Assembly (NCBI RefSeq): GCF_932526225.1
Contig: NC_064040.1
Span: 9,172,856-9,236,855 of the forward strand
DNA: 64,000 bases
Source of the DNA: Nematostella vectensis
Taxonomy: Eukaryota > Cnidaria > Anthozoa > Actiniaria > Edwardsiidae
Reading direction: 5' to 3'
How positions within the stretch are numbered: the first letter of the stretch is position 1; every line of letters starts with the position of its first letter. The translations under genes were made by a program, and so were the position numbers. Of the stretch, positions 12,201 through 22,157 are shown piece after piece. The notes below the pieces were generated by a model, which made no database searches, was not told the origin of the DNA, and saw only the letters and a list, made by a program, of their open reading frames with translations.

Positions 12201-14809
12201 CGCGTGATTGGCCTTCTTTGAGTCACAATAAAATAGCCCAGTAAAACACCAAAAGCTGAGTAATGACGATCGGTATGGGGCCCCCGCCCTAGGCAAGCAC
12301 AAATTTTCTTCATGATTACATATTTGTAGATGTGGTTTCAATGAAATATTTTAAGGATACTGATTTGTTTTCAGGCTGAGTTTGATCAGTATGCGTCTGC
12401 ACTACAGGCGTGCGGTGTACAGTCCGCTGCTCTCAGCTACATCAAGAAATGGAAGTAAGAAAGGAGTTAAAGTTTTTGGGTCTGGTTTGACCTAGCTTGT
12501 GCTTAATATGTTATTTTGGTGCAAATGGAATTAGTCTGGTAGCTCAAAGCAGCCTCCCTTAGGATCACACCAATAAGTCATCCACACCTTTGTTTTTGTT
12601 TTCATTCAATTTTGGAAAACGTATGTGATAAAATTACCATCTAAAAAGGTTTATACACATTTACTAAATTCATTTAAAAAAACTACCGTGGAACAGCCAA
12701 TGAATGATCTGTCACACTCGGTATAGGATAGGATGTTAGGATAAAAACTGGCAGCTCTTTTATGGGGTTGGCAGCCTAATATGTCGTTTCATAAGGAGTG
12801 GAATGAAATACAGTATTCCTAACAGTTCAGTAATATTCCTTTATTTTCATTTTAATGCCGACTTCTTATTTCTTAGAGCGTTCACGAAAATCACGACGGC
12901 GCCCCTACAGTCGGGTGGAGGAGGTCAAAACACTTACAGGTAGAGCACTTCCTACCATCCATGAAAACACAGAAGATATAGGAGTTCTTCTGTGAGGCGA
13001 GCAAAACAGCCGCGAGACATTGGAAGAAAAGCCACGAAGTGCGCCTCATTTTGCATGCAATTCCCCCTATCCCCCCTCCCCTACCCCCTCGCCAAATTCA
13101 GGCTATGTGCAAGTGGTACATCTGTCTTGCCATCAACACCAAGGTTATGTTACTCTGAAAATACTAGATAGACGATGGTCCCATTTATAAGCCATTGATA
13201 AGATGTCTGTGTTTTTTTTGTCAGTGCCATGTTCTCTCGCATTATGAACACGGGGTCGCAGTTCGTTATGGAGGGGGTCAAGAATCTAGTGGTCGGTAAC
13301 AAGGTGAGAATGCGGAAGACGACCTTGTCGATATGAATTTTGTGTTTCTAGACCATAGCACAGACTCTACTATTATACCAACTACCAATTTTGTGTCTCT
13401 TGCTCAGAATTTGCCCGTTACTCGAATATTGGATGCAGTTATGGAGAACAAGTCCAACCCGGTGAGTGCACCAAATTAGCCGGTGTTTTGTAAGCGACAT
13501 TATGACAGTTTTGTGAGCGACCTTATGACAAACACGTGACTAATTTCACTCCACAATGTAGAGAGCTAAGGTTTTTACACCTTGGGAAAAATTTCTAGTT
13601 AACCTGGTTAACCTAACCTGTTTCGATCCCTGGTCCTCTTCCTTACTCTTTATCGACCAAGCGAGGCTGGGCCAGCAATGTTGACGCTATTTGTACGATA
13701 CTTGACCAAATAACCAGTCAGGTCTTAATCCGTTTTTTTTTTCCTACAGGAAGTCGAGGATTTTCGATATTTTGACCCGAAAATGCTTCGAGTCACCGAC
13801 AGGTGGGTATTCAACTATCGACTTTATTATTAGTTTTTATCTTTGTAACGTTCTTACCCTCATGACGTTCTTTCATAACGTCTTGTAACGTCATTCCTCC
13901 TTTCCGACGTTCATTGTGACGTTCCTATCATTGTGATCTTCTTAGATTAGTGACGTCCCTACCTTTTTGTTCTTCTTATCTTTGTGACGTTCCTGATTTC
14001 AGCTCCTCGATTCCCAGGAACAAGACGCCTTTCCAAGAGGTCAGTAACTCAAAGAACCCCAGAGACGTAGCCTAAAAGGTGGGCCTTAAGAGCCCTTCAA
14101 AACATTCTACATAATCCTTTAGAGTTATTGTTTTTTGGGCTGATCGGGAAAGCCAATTATCCTCCCGTCGATGAGTTATGTGGGTGCAAATACAACATGG
14201 TCGGGTTGAAGGAATAAGTAGGCGCCTTAGGCAGCCGTTATACGACCAGGGTTTATCTGAAAAACAAGCCTGTCCGATGCGCATGTCCCCGTCCGTCCGG
14301 ATACCTGTCTGTCCGCTATTTGCTGCTGATCTTGTGCTTTCGTTTTTAGGCTATAGTGTTTATGGTCGGAGGTGGGAATTTTATCGAATACCAGAACCTG
14401 ATGGACTACGCAAAGGTATGCAGTTTCTATCCACAATCATATTTGTTATGAGCATCATCATAATCCCAATCGTCATCATCCACATCGTCATCATCATCAT
14501 CCACATCGCCAAAGTCATTCATCATAGTTCATAGTATCATAGTTCCTTTTGGTATGGTTTTAAGGATTCTCGCTCCAGAACGGGTAAGACGTTTTGTGAT
14601 AAAATCGAGTTTTTTTTCCAGAGATCCTCTGGAACTAAAAAGGTTTTCTACGGAGCAAGCGAAGTACTCAATGCCTCACAATTCATAAAACAGGTTAGTT
14701 TCTTTTAGGGTGTAACTGATAACTCAGAGCGGTTTCTAAAAGATTCTTTTGTCTCTTGTCGATTTAGGGTTCCGTCGGTCCCAAAGAGGACCCAGTGTAT
14801 TTTGTTTAA
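259..14809 (+). CDS. SCFD1: SCFD1 / Sly1, Sec1-Munc18 family protein, 3' 18 exons (5' partial)
   Basis: SM-family protein that binds syntaxin-5-type SNAREs and promotes ER-Golgi membrane fusion (known for the family). Exons I assemble: 259-341, 631-730, 1128-1279, 4700-4790, 5144-5220, 5331-5412, 6084-6143, 6481-6517, 11726-11793, 12375-12454, 12877-12939, 13225-13303, 13408-13461, 13750-13802, 14003-14039, 14350-14415, 14622-14693, 14768-14809 (stop TAA 14807-14809). They total 1296 nt (431 residues plus stop) and every junction is GT-AG and in phase. Family-diagnostic stretches are LDKKLRENLRDSRNSLFTTD, DRNMDLCTPLHHTWTYQAL, LIDMHTNIATALLDHIKARK, MNTGSQFVMEGVKNLV and GGGNFIEYQNLMDYAK. The human protein is about 640 aa, so roughly the first third lies left of the window. 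The short C-terminus differs from vertebrates. Introns are heavily expanded by minisatellites. Confidence 0.95.
780..910. repeat. AAT/ATG-rich simple sequence
   Basis: Imperfect run of AATAAT, GATGATGAC and AACAAT triplets in the SCFD1 intron before exon 1128-1279. A degenerate microsatellite. Confidence 0.7.
1597..4699 (+). repeat. 43-bp minisatellite made of SCFD1 3' splice-site copies (~72 copies)
   Basis: Tandem unit of 43 bp (42 bp in variants reading GGCCATG or GGTCATG). Each unit carries a branch-point-like CACTAAC, a pyrimidine tract and TTTTCCTCAG, then TCCATTCCCC. The last unit runs directly into exon 4700-4790, whose true acceptor and first bases are TTTCCTCAG/TCCATTCCCC. The array is therefore a chain of copies of the real acceptor plus the first 10 exon bases. 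Units differ mainly at ATTATC/ATGATC and CCATGG/TCACGG. Confidence 0.95.
5413..5573 (+). repeat. Two degenerate partial copies of SCFD1 exon 5331-5412 inside its downstream intron
   Basis: About 5428-5470 and 5508-5573 repeat the end of the preceding exon. The real exon has ATTGACATGCACACAAAC and CTTGACCACATTAAG; the copies have GGCATGCATACCAACATT and ATTGACATGTACATCAAC, each followed by CTTGACCACATTA. The copies lack a clean GT donor at the matching point, and no frame-preserving splice into them is evident. Confidence 0.8.
5944..5965. repeat. Poly-C tract
   Basis: A run of C residues in the SCFD1 intron before exon 6084-6143. No other feature was recognised in the intron apart from the exon remnants upstream. 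Confidence 0.7.
6540..11270 (+). repeat. 37-bp pyrimidine-rich minisatellite in SCFD1 intron (~125 copies)
   Basis: It begins about 20 bp after the donor of the 37-nt exon 6481-6517. Each unit contains GATGTTGCTTTCACTCTC then CTTGCTGGTGCTTTTAG, so every copy resembles a 3' splice site: a pyrimidine-rich stretch ending in TTTTAG. Variants replace AGTTGATG with ATTGTTGGTG (39-bp units), or GGTGTTG for GATGTTG, the latter clustered at 10560-11180. The degraded end (11210-11540) shades into TTG-rich sequence. I could not align the unit to either flanking exon. At about 4.7 kb it is the largest array in the window. Confidence 0.93.
11794..12003 (+). repeat. 68-bp triplication starting at the SCFD1 5' splice site of exon 11726-11793
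   Basis: The true donor reads GTAAGAGCATAAATTGC. The same block recurs 68 bp later with GTAAGAGACAAATTGC and a third time with TTGCTTTC. The first copy starts exactly at the exon boundary, so this is a short, young array seeded at the splice donor. Confidence 0.85.
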
Positions 14810-14824
14810 CAAGAAACACATTTA

Positions 14825-14830
14825 AATAAA
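14825..14830 (+). terminator. SCFD1 poly(A) signal AATAAA
   Basis: A canonical AATAAA lies 16 nt after the SCFD1 stop codon, which implies a very short 3' UTR. No closer alternative was seen. Confidence 0.6.
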
Positions 14831-17079
14831 CATTTCGTTCACGAACTTCAAACAAAAGGTCAATCGGTGAGAAGCTTGCCGCTCGTCCTGTGGCACATTT
14901 GGGTTTTCTAAGGTGCTAGAACCTTTGGAAGCCAGGGTACTAAAGTGCACATTCTGCGCCAAAATTGAATCAATGTCTTTTTCTTTAGTTATCACGCCTC
15001 GGAGAGGACTCAGCCTAATCCACGGAGAGAACCTATTCCAAGTCTAGAGGAAATGTATATCGATAGGGATAGTCTCGCCAGGTTTTAGTTATCTGGCGTC
15101 TGTTTTCCAGCACCGTTTCCAGGCAACTGAAAGTGGAGGAGAATGACTTCGATTGCTTGCGTTCAAATTATAGGCACCTGGTACTAATACTGTGTGGTGA
15201 CGAATGTAGAATTGGATAGTAAAATCTATTTATCATTTTATGAAGAAATTATGACAGAAATACAGAAAAGATCGTTGATTCGTACGTGATGTTTATTAAC
15301 TTTAAAACTGGCTGAATACGAAGCACCAAACACAGATATTCCACTCTACCAATTGTTCGTCTTTACTAAGACAAAGAACTAAGGTCCAATAGAATTGAAA
15401 CAAATGAAGATTCAAGGAAAAAAGATATACAGTCAGTGTTTATAGCAAGATTCGATTAAATTTAGCAGTTGTAAAAAAAACTGTTGAAATCAATAAAGGA
15501 AAAAATAAAATTATGATGCTATCCCGTCGAATCGCTTGTATTTTGAGAGGAGAGGGCCTACTTCAAAGAAAATGTGACACTTTCAACAAAACCGCCTACA
15601 CAGCCAATTGGCCCCACTCGGGGGAAGGGGGGGCTCGGGAGGGAGGTAGGGATCCGAACTAATGTATCCGTGATCTAATGAGAATAACCAGTCCCTCATT
15701 TACGAGCCTTTTAAATAAACGTTTTGGTTAAAATCCTTATGAAAAAGCGCGTCGACTTCTCGTTTCAAAAATTTCTTCTGTATTTATAACCTATTTCATG
15801 CCAATGATGAAACCTGTGCTTTTGTTCGCTAGACATTGTCTTTACAATAGAAACAAAAAAAAATCCTTATAACTAAAGATAACAAATACATTTTTAACTT
15901 ATTTTACTTATGTTTTCCGTCTTCGAAGCTGGATATTACCTACCGCTTTGAGAGTTTGGTCGACAGACTAATAACCATAGACCGGTAAACGTTAAGAACA
16001 CTGTTATGTAACAAGAGCTCTTCTAAAATTAACAACCTAATATAATTCCCACTCTTCGCAAATGTGTAAAAGCGCTCACGTGTCTCGACAAAAAGTAAAA
16101 ATTAGGATAATATATATTTGGAATTGGTAACACGGAATTAAATGCTTTATCTTTTTAAAATTGTGGTATAAGGCTAGGTTTCTTTTGTTAGCAGGCAATT
16201 TTACTCAACAATCAAATTGCCTCTTCAGTTTGCTATCCTATTATTTGAATTGGCGTTAAATTTAAACTGTTTAGACCGAAAAAGATAGTGGGATATCCAG
16301 GGCGTTCTTATCTCAAACAAATAAAAGAGAAAACAAACCTTTTTGCTTTGATACTTTATTCCAGAAATTACTACAAGGTATTCCACTAGAAGACACCTCC
16401 CGGGACCAAAGAGTGGCTGTCTTACTGTTTAACTGTGAACTTGGGGCGCTGAAATCATCAAAATCGAATGTTGCCTTACTAAAGTAAACAAATACGGCAA
16501 ACACGGAAATATAATGGCCTCTGATAGGCGAGCTCAAAAAATCGATCGCCTGTGATTAGTCAGCGCAATCATTAGAAAACGACTACGTAGTTACAGATGA
16601 TGGTGAAACTTCATTGCCAGATGGCAAAATGTTGGCATCCTTAGATTCCTCCCTGTTTTTTTTTCTGATCTCGCATTTAAAATCTCTCTTAGAAAAATTG
16701 AGCCTATCGACTACCCCTTTTCCACACCAAGTTTTGCTTGTAAGGATTAAGAGATTCGGTAAGTAATTCCCCATAGTCGGCTCGAGATCTTCCTGGTTGT
16801 CGCACGTCGCACGTAAAACATCAATTAACCAATCCCTGGAACGTATGGAAAGTCCTTGTTCATAAATTATCGGCTAAAACACAAAAGACCAAAAACATTT
16901 CATAGCCTTTTTGTGTTTTTTAGGCATAGTTCCGTTCAGCCACCTGTCTTGACAAAAACGCTCTTGAAAACACGGAAACACTGAAACATAATGATGTGTT
17001 TCCAAGACTGGAGAGGCTTTGAACACCGTCCCGCTAATTCGAACTGTTTATTTGAGCGCTGCAAAGTGCTCGCTCGAGG
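14831..17079. other. Intergenic region, nothing recognised
   Basis: About 2.2 kb between the SCFD1 poly(A) signal and the GPCR start codon. It is AT-rich with short open frames only (for example 16313-16537 and 16583-16774 on the minus strand) that resemble no protein I know and lack splice support. It presumably holds the GPCR promoter, but I see no clear TATA box or initiator. Confidence 0.5.
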
Positions 17080-18366
17080 ATGACCAAAATGAACGCCACG
17101 GGGCTTCTAGCCCATTCATTGCAACGAGCCACCCAAGAATTGGTCGCTCGTTCCATGGCTCTCGTTGTAGCAGAAACGGCGACGTTTGTCCTTATCAATG
17201 CCATTTCGTTGGTTGGGAATTTCCTCGTTTTCCTGGTAGCGTTTCGCAATCCCAGTCTAAAGACTGTTACAGGATTGTTGCTTCTATCTCTCACTACAAG
17301 CCATTTCCTCGCGTCCATAATCGTCATGCCCATGTCTGTGGGTGTCCTAGCGACAGGCGGAAAATTCATGGGTTCCCTTGGGTGCCAGATCCTTGCCTAC
17401 TCGTCGCAGATTCTCTCTAACATGACTGTTTACACCATTTGCCTGATCGCCGTGAATCGGCTGCTGTTTTTCGTGAAGTCGTCTTGGTATCGAGCAATTT
17501 TTGGCTTCAAGTCCACTCTCACGACTATCGCTACAAGTTGGATTTTCCAGCTCGTCTATGCTTTCATCCCAGCGTTCGCTAGCTGGTCCGTCGCCTCGTT
17601 GTATCCTGGTTACGCGGTATGTACCTCCCAGTTGACAAATAAAGCGGCCAGCATAATCTACGGCGCACAAAATGATGTCCAGATCCTTGGAGGAGTGGTG
17701 ATTCTGATAATTTGCTACTTAGTGGTCTTCGTGAAGATTAGAAAAGCTAGCAAAATCACGCCCGAGGTAGCACAGGATCTACCAAGCGATAACGAGTTAA
17801 ACCAGGTCGCCCCTATCCAAGGGCTAGACGAAATGTCCACGCAAAAAGAACTCGAGAAGAAACGCGACGAAAATAAAGCTCTGAAAAAGGGAGAAAAGGC
17901 TATAGAAAAATGCACCATCGATCAAATCCAACAGGATTCTGGAACAGCTTTCAATGGTTGCAAAGAAGAAATCCAGAGTAATGGACTAAAATACCAGACA
18001 AATTCAGAAAACATCGACTCTCAAACTGACTTTGCGTCTCCAAACGATCCCGAGGAAGGGCAAAGACAAGCCGTCGAGCTTCAAGACCCAGAATTCCGCG
18101 CCGAAGTTCACATGACCAGGACTGTGTTTCTTGTCACCGTGTGTTTAATCGTGTGTTATATCCCACTGCTGGTGATCTTGGAGGTTGAGTCGTGGCAGAT
18201 TCACCTGGAGGCCAGACAGGTTGAGCTGTTCGGCATGGCTTTGCAGTACCTGGGTAGCGCTCTCACACCTGTGGTCATTGCCATATTTAACATCCCGTTC
18301 AGACGTGAGCTCAAAGACATGTTCTGCCGTGGGCGTGAAAATAGGCGAGTCCATCCGGCTGAATAA
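17080..18366 (+). CDS. Intronless class A (rhodopsin-like) GPCR, orphan, 428 aa
   Basis: Seven hydrophobic segments lie at about residues 26-55, 64-88, 102-132, 145-172, 198-221, 347-370 and 384-408. Class A marks present: GN in TM1 (N47), a Cys pair for the TM3-ECL2 disulfide (C102, C181), a TM6 proline (CYIP, 359-362) and a basic helix-8 start (FRRELKDMF). Marks altered: the TM2 Asp position reads His (LTTSHFLAS, H75), DRY reads NRL (126-128) and NPxxY reads TPVVI. The third intracellular loop is long (about 125 aa, Lys/Glu/Gln-rich). N-glycosylation sites are possible at N5 and N114. The ATG at 17080 was taken because the frame opens there; the ATG at 17089 has the better context (AAAATGA) and is an alternative. 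Ligand unknown; it may belong to an invertebrate orphan or melatonin-like expansion. Confidence 0.85.
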   Translation: MTKMNATGLLAHSLQRATQELVARSMALVVAETATFVLINAISLVGNFLVFLVAFRNPSLKTVTGLLLLSLTTSHFLASIIVMPMSVGVLATGGKFMGSLGCQILAYSSQILSNMTVYTICLIAVNRLLFFVKSSWYRAIFGFKSTLTTIATSWIFQLVYAFIPAFASWSVASLYPGYAVCTSQLTNKAASIIYGAQNDVQILGGVVILIICYLVVFVKIRKASKITPEVAQDLPSDNELNQVAPIQGLDEMSTQKELEKKRDENKALKKGEKAIEKCTIDQIQQDSGTAFNGCKEEIQSNGLKYQTNSENIDSQTDFASPNDPEEGQRQAVELQDPEFRAEVHMTRTVFLVTVCLIVCYIPLLVILEVESWQIHLEARQVELFGMALQYLGSALTPVVIAIFNIPFRRELKDMFCRGRENRRVHPAE

Positions 18367-18390
18367 TCGATTGAGACATGCTAAATGGAA

Positions 18391-19050
18391 TGTGAACACT
18401 CGACTTTGTCGAAAAGACTGGAGTGTGAAAACTCGACATCGTCGATAAGACTGGAATGTGAAAACTCAACGTTGTCAAAAAGACTGGAATGTGAAAACTC
18501 GACATCGTCGATAAGACTGGAATGAGAAAACTCGACATCGCAGACAAGACTGGCATTTGAAAACACGACATCGTAAAATACTGGAATGTGAAAACACGAC
18601 GTCGTCGAAAAGACTAAAATGTGAGTACTCGACATCGTAGATAAGACTGGAATGTGAAAACTCGACATCGCAGACAAGACTGGCATGTGCAAACACGACA
18701 TCGTAAAAGACTGGGATGTGAAAACACGACGTCGTCGAAAAGAATAAAATGTGAGTACTCGACATCGTAGATAAGACAGGAATGTGAATACTCGACATCG
18801 TCGATAAGACTGGAATGTGAATACTCGACATAGTTTATAACACTGGAATGTGCATACTCAACATAGCCAATAACACTGGAATGTGAATACTCGACATAGT
18901 CGATAAGACTGGAATGTGAAAACGCGGCATCGTCGATAAGACTGGAATGTAAATACTCGACATAGTCGATAAGACTGGAATGTGAAAACTCGACATCGTC
19001 GAAAAGACAGGAGTGTGAGAACTCGACATCCTCGAAAAGACGTGAATGCA
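18391..19050. repeat. ~33-bp minisatellite directly after the GPCR stop (about 20 copies)
   Basis: Units of about 31-33 bp combine AAGACTGGAATGTGAAAA with CTCGACATCGTCGAT. They start within about 25 bp of the GPCR stop codon and so probably lie in its 3' UTR. Variants alternate ACTCGACAT, ACACGACGT and TACTCGACATAGT. The overlapping minus-strand open frames (for example 18614-19066) are products of the repeat and are not proposed as genes. Confidence 0.9.
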
Positions 19051-20364
19051 GAACAATCTTAGGCATGGATTTCTAATTGTGCTATGAGAAATACTCGCTA
19101 AGAAATGGTTGTCGCAGCAAGCAAGCAAGCATTAGGGAAAGGACACGATTCCAGTACTTGAACTTTAAAAAGTGACAAAAAAGATACGAGCTCTTTATTT
19201 TTCAATGACAACGGAGCCGCGTGATCTTTTTGACTTCTTAGCTCGAGTAGTTTCCTACGCACCCGGTCTGAGCGCTAGACTACACCTACACTACACCCAC
19301 CTAAAGAATTATTATTTGTAAATATCTTTATATAATTTCACCGTTATTCGTAAATCAGAAAGTCCACATACCGAGTATGCAATTTAGAAAATAACCATGT
19401 TTATTAAAGGAAAAATAAGTGTTTCCTTTGTGTGTATAGAAAACGGAGCGTGCCCAGGGCAGCGACACCTTTAGATGAGGAAGTTATTTGGGTTTTTAAA
19501 GGACGCATTCAGAGTTTTATTATGCAATTTTGTGTCTATCGCTCTGCCTAACGGTTAGTCCGCCATGTTGGTTCTGATTTCAAACTTCTCGAGGTGTGAC
19601 AAGGGGTATCCTATAGCACAATTTGGCGTTTAAACTCAAGAATGGGCAGACATATTTCAAATATTTCATACATTTATTTACAGATTTCTCCTTATTGATA
19701 ATTTTTGTTATAATACTGCTATTATATATAAATTGATTATTGTTTTCTGTATGAATAGATTGATTCATTTTTTTCATCCATTGATTCAACATTGATCACA
19801 CAACTTCTCTCTTCCGTTCCTAACAAATCTCAACATAGCAAAACACAATCTACGAAATTACCTCACAGAATAGGGTAGTTTTCCGGCTGTATGAGATGTA
19901 TATGTACAGCTATTTCAAATGAGGCTGCACTCGGAAAAATCTGTGTATCGTAACCCGCAGTGCTTCGTGGGTATCAAGTAAATAAGCAAATAAGCGCAAA
20001 TAAAATACAAATACAGGTTTCCAATGCTGTAAAGTTCTTGTTTACATTCTTATGAACATTCTTCACATGACTTTCAGGTACAAGGATTCAGCTGATAATA
20101 CGCGTCACATGCAACCTTATTCGAAATAAGTGTATATATATATGTATACTGCAGTGCCCTCGCTTATCATCTTTGCTTGCAAGGGGACTGAAAGACGAGG
20201 GATAAACCGTTCTTATCACGCAGCCCTGGGACTAGCTTCTTTTATAGCCATGGCTACTTTAAATCCATTTAAACAGTCAATCGTTTAGATATTAAAACTA
20301 GCTATTCCCTGGCATATCAAAATGTGTTTGTACCACCCTTACGTCTCACCAGCGGTGTCGCTTC
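19051..20364. other. Intergenic region between convergent GPCR and FANCM, with a possible degenerate mobile element
   Basis: No gene recognised. About 19887-20150 is bounded by roughly inverted ends (GTATATGTACAGCTATTTC on the left; the reverse complement of GAAATAAGTGTATATATA on the right). A related end sequence appears in the SCFD1 intron near 11560-11640 (ATATACCTATTTCAAATAAG), so a dispersed TIR element is plausible. I see no convincing FANCM poly(A) signal close to its stop. Confidence 0.4.
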
Positions 20365-22157
20365 TTACTTGCTTCCCAACATGCCAGTGTTGAAACTGTG
20401 TCGCAGATAGGCGTATATCTCCTGCGCTCGCGTAGCTATGAGATGACTTGTCGTGCTCTGTAACTCGGCGGTGGAACTATGACAAGAGAATTGGTGATTT
20501 TATGAGGGGAGGTCTAGGCAATGCAGGAAGATGCTATGCTGTTCTGACCTCTGTCACGCTATGCTGTTCTGACCTCTGTCACGCTATGCTGTTCTGACCT
20601 CTGTCACGTATGCTGTTCTGACCTCTGTCACGCTATGCTGTTCTGACCTCTGTCACGCTATGCTGTTCTGACCTCTGTCACGCTATGCTGTTCTGACCTC
20701 TGTCACGCTATGCTGTTCTGATCTCTGTCACGCTATGCTGTTCTGATCTCTGTCACGCTATGCACTTGAGCTCAGTTACCGAGAGATCAGTTACTGAGCT
20801 CAAGCGAGGAGACGAAGACGAATGAAGTTTTATTCTTGATGACAGAGCTGTCTAGTTCTTCGGGGAAAGTTTTTAAGTTATAATAATGTTGATAATGATG
20901 ATGGTGGTGGTAATGAAAGCGATATGACGTTGATAATATTGATGTTGATGATGATGGTAATTTAGGCGATAAAAATAATGATGATAATGATGATGTTGAT
21001 TATGATGATCATGGTGATGATAATGAAAATGTTGATCTGATGACAGTAATGATGGCGATAATGTGATGATTATAGTGATGGTGATGATAATAATAACGCT
21101 GATGCTGGTAATATGATGTTGATACTGATGATGGTATTAAAGGCGATGATGATTATGATGATAATGATAACGCTGATGCTGGTAATATGATGTTGATACT
21201 GATGATGGTATTAAAGGCGATGATGATTATGATGATAATGATAACGCTGATGCTGGTAATATGATGTTGATACTGATGATGGTATTAAAGGCGATGATGA
21301 TTATGATGATAATGATAACGCTGATGCTGGTAATATGATGTTGATACTGATGATGGTATTAAAGGCGATGATGATTATGATGATAATGATAACGCTGATG
21401 CTGGTAATATGATGTTGATACTGATGATGGTATTAAAGGCGATGATGATTATGATGATAATGATAACGCTGATGCTGGTAATATGATGTTGATACTGATG
21501 ATGGTATTAAAGGCGATGATGATTATGATGATAATGATAACGCTGATGCTGGTAATATGATGTTGATACTGATGATGGTATTAAAGGCGATGATGATTAT
21601 GATGATAATGATAACGCTGATGCTGGTAATATGATGTTGATACTGATGATGGTATTAAAGGCGATGATGATTATGATGATAATGATAACGCTGATGCTGG
21701 TAATATGATGTTGATACTAATGATGGTATTAAAGGCGATGATGATTATGATGATAATGATAACGCTGATGCTGGTAATATGATGTTGATACTGATGATGG
21801 TATTAAAGGCGATGATGATTATGATGATAATGATAACGCTGATGCTGGTAATATGATGTTGATACTGATGATGGTATTAAAGGCGATGATGATTATGATG
21901 ATAATGATAACGCTGATGCTGGTAATATGATGTTGATACTGATGATGGTATTAAAGGCGATGATGATTATGATGATAATGATGCTACTGACTAGTAGTGA
22001 TAATGACAACTAAGTCTGATTTCAATGATAATGATGGAGGGTACCCCTTAAGTGTGGGTTACCTGTGGATCAGGTGGCGAAGGTTCCTGTACTTCAAAGA
22101 CAGGCACAGAGCGGTAGCATAGTTAACCATTGGAATGGTGAGGAGAAAGCGGAACAT
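20365..22157 (-). CDS. FANCM: FANCM exons 23-24: C-terminal tandem helix-hairpin-helix domain
   Basis: Exon 22157-22063 encodes [20 protein letters not shown], then [11 protein letters not shown]. Exon 20476-20365 encodes [36 protein letters not shown] and a stop at 20365. These match vertebrate LQFYLSIPNISYITALNMC and the terminal QKAEEIYRYIHYVFD. The HhH2 domain binds DNA and FAAP24 in vertebrates. No ORF of any length marks these exons; they were found by protein similarity plus splice phase. Confidence 0.88.

Noticed and set aside
18311-19128. Minus-strand ORFs with HIPVLSTMSS and SHSSLIDDVEF repeats
   Set aside because: Translations of the 33-bp array after the GPCR stop; no domain.
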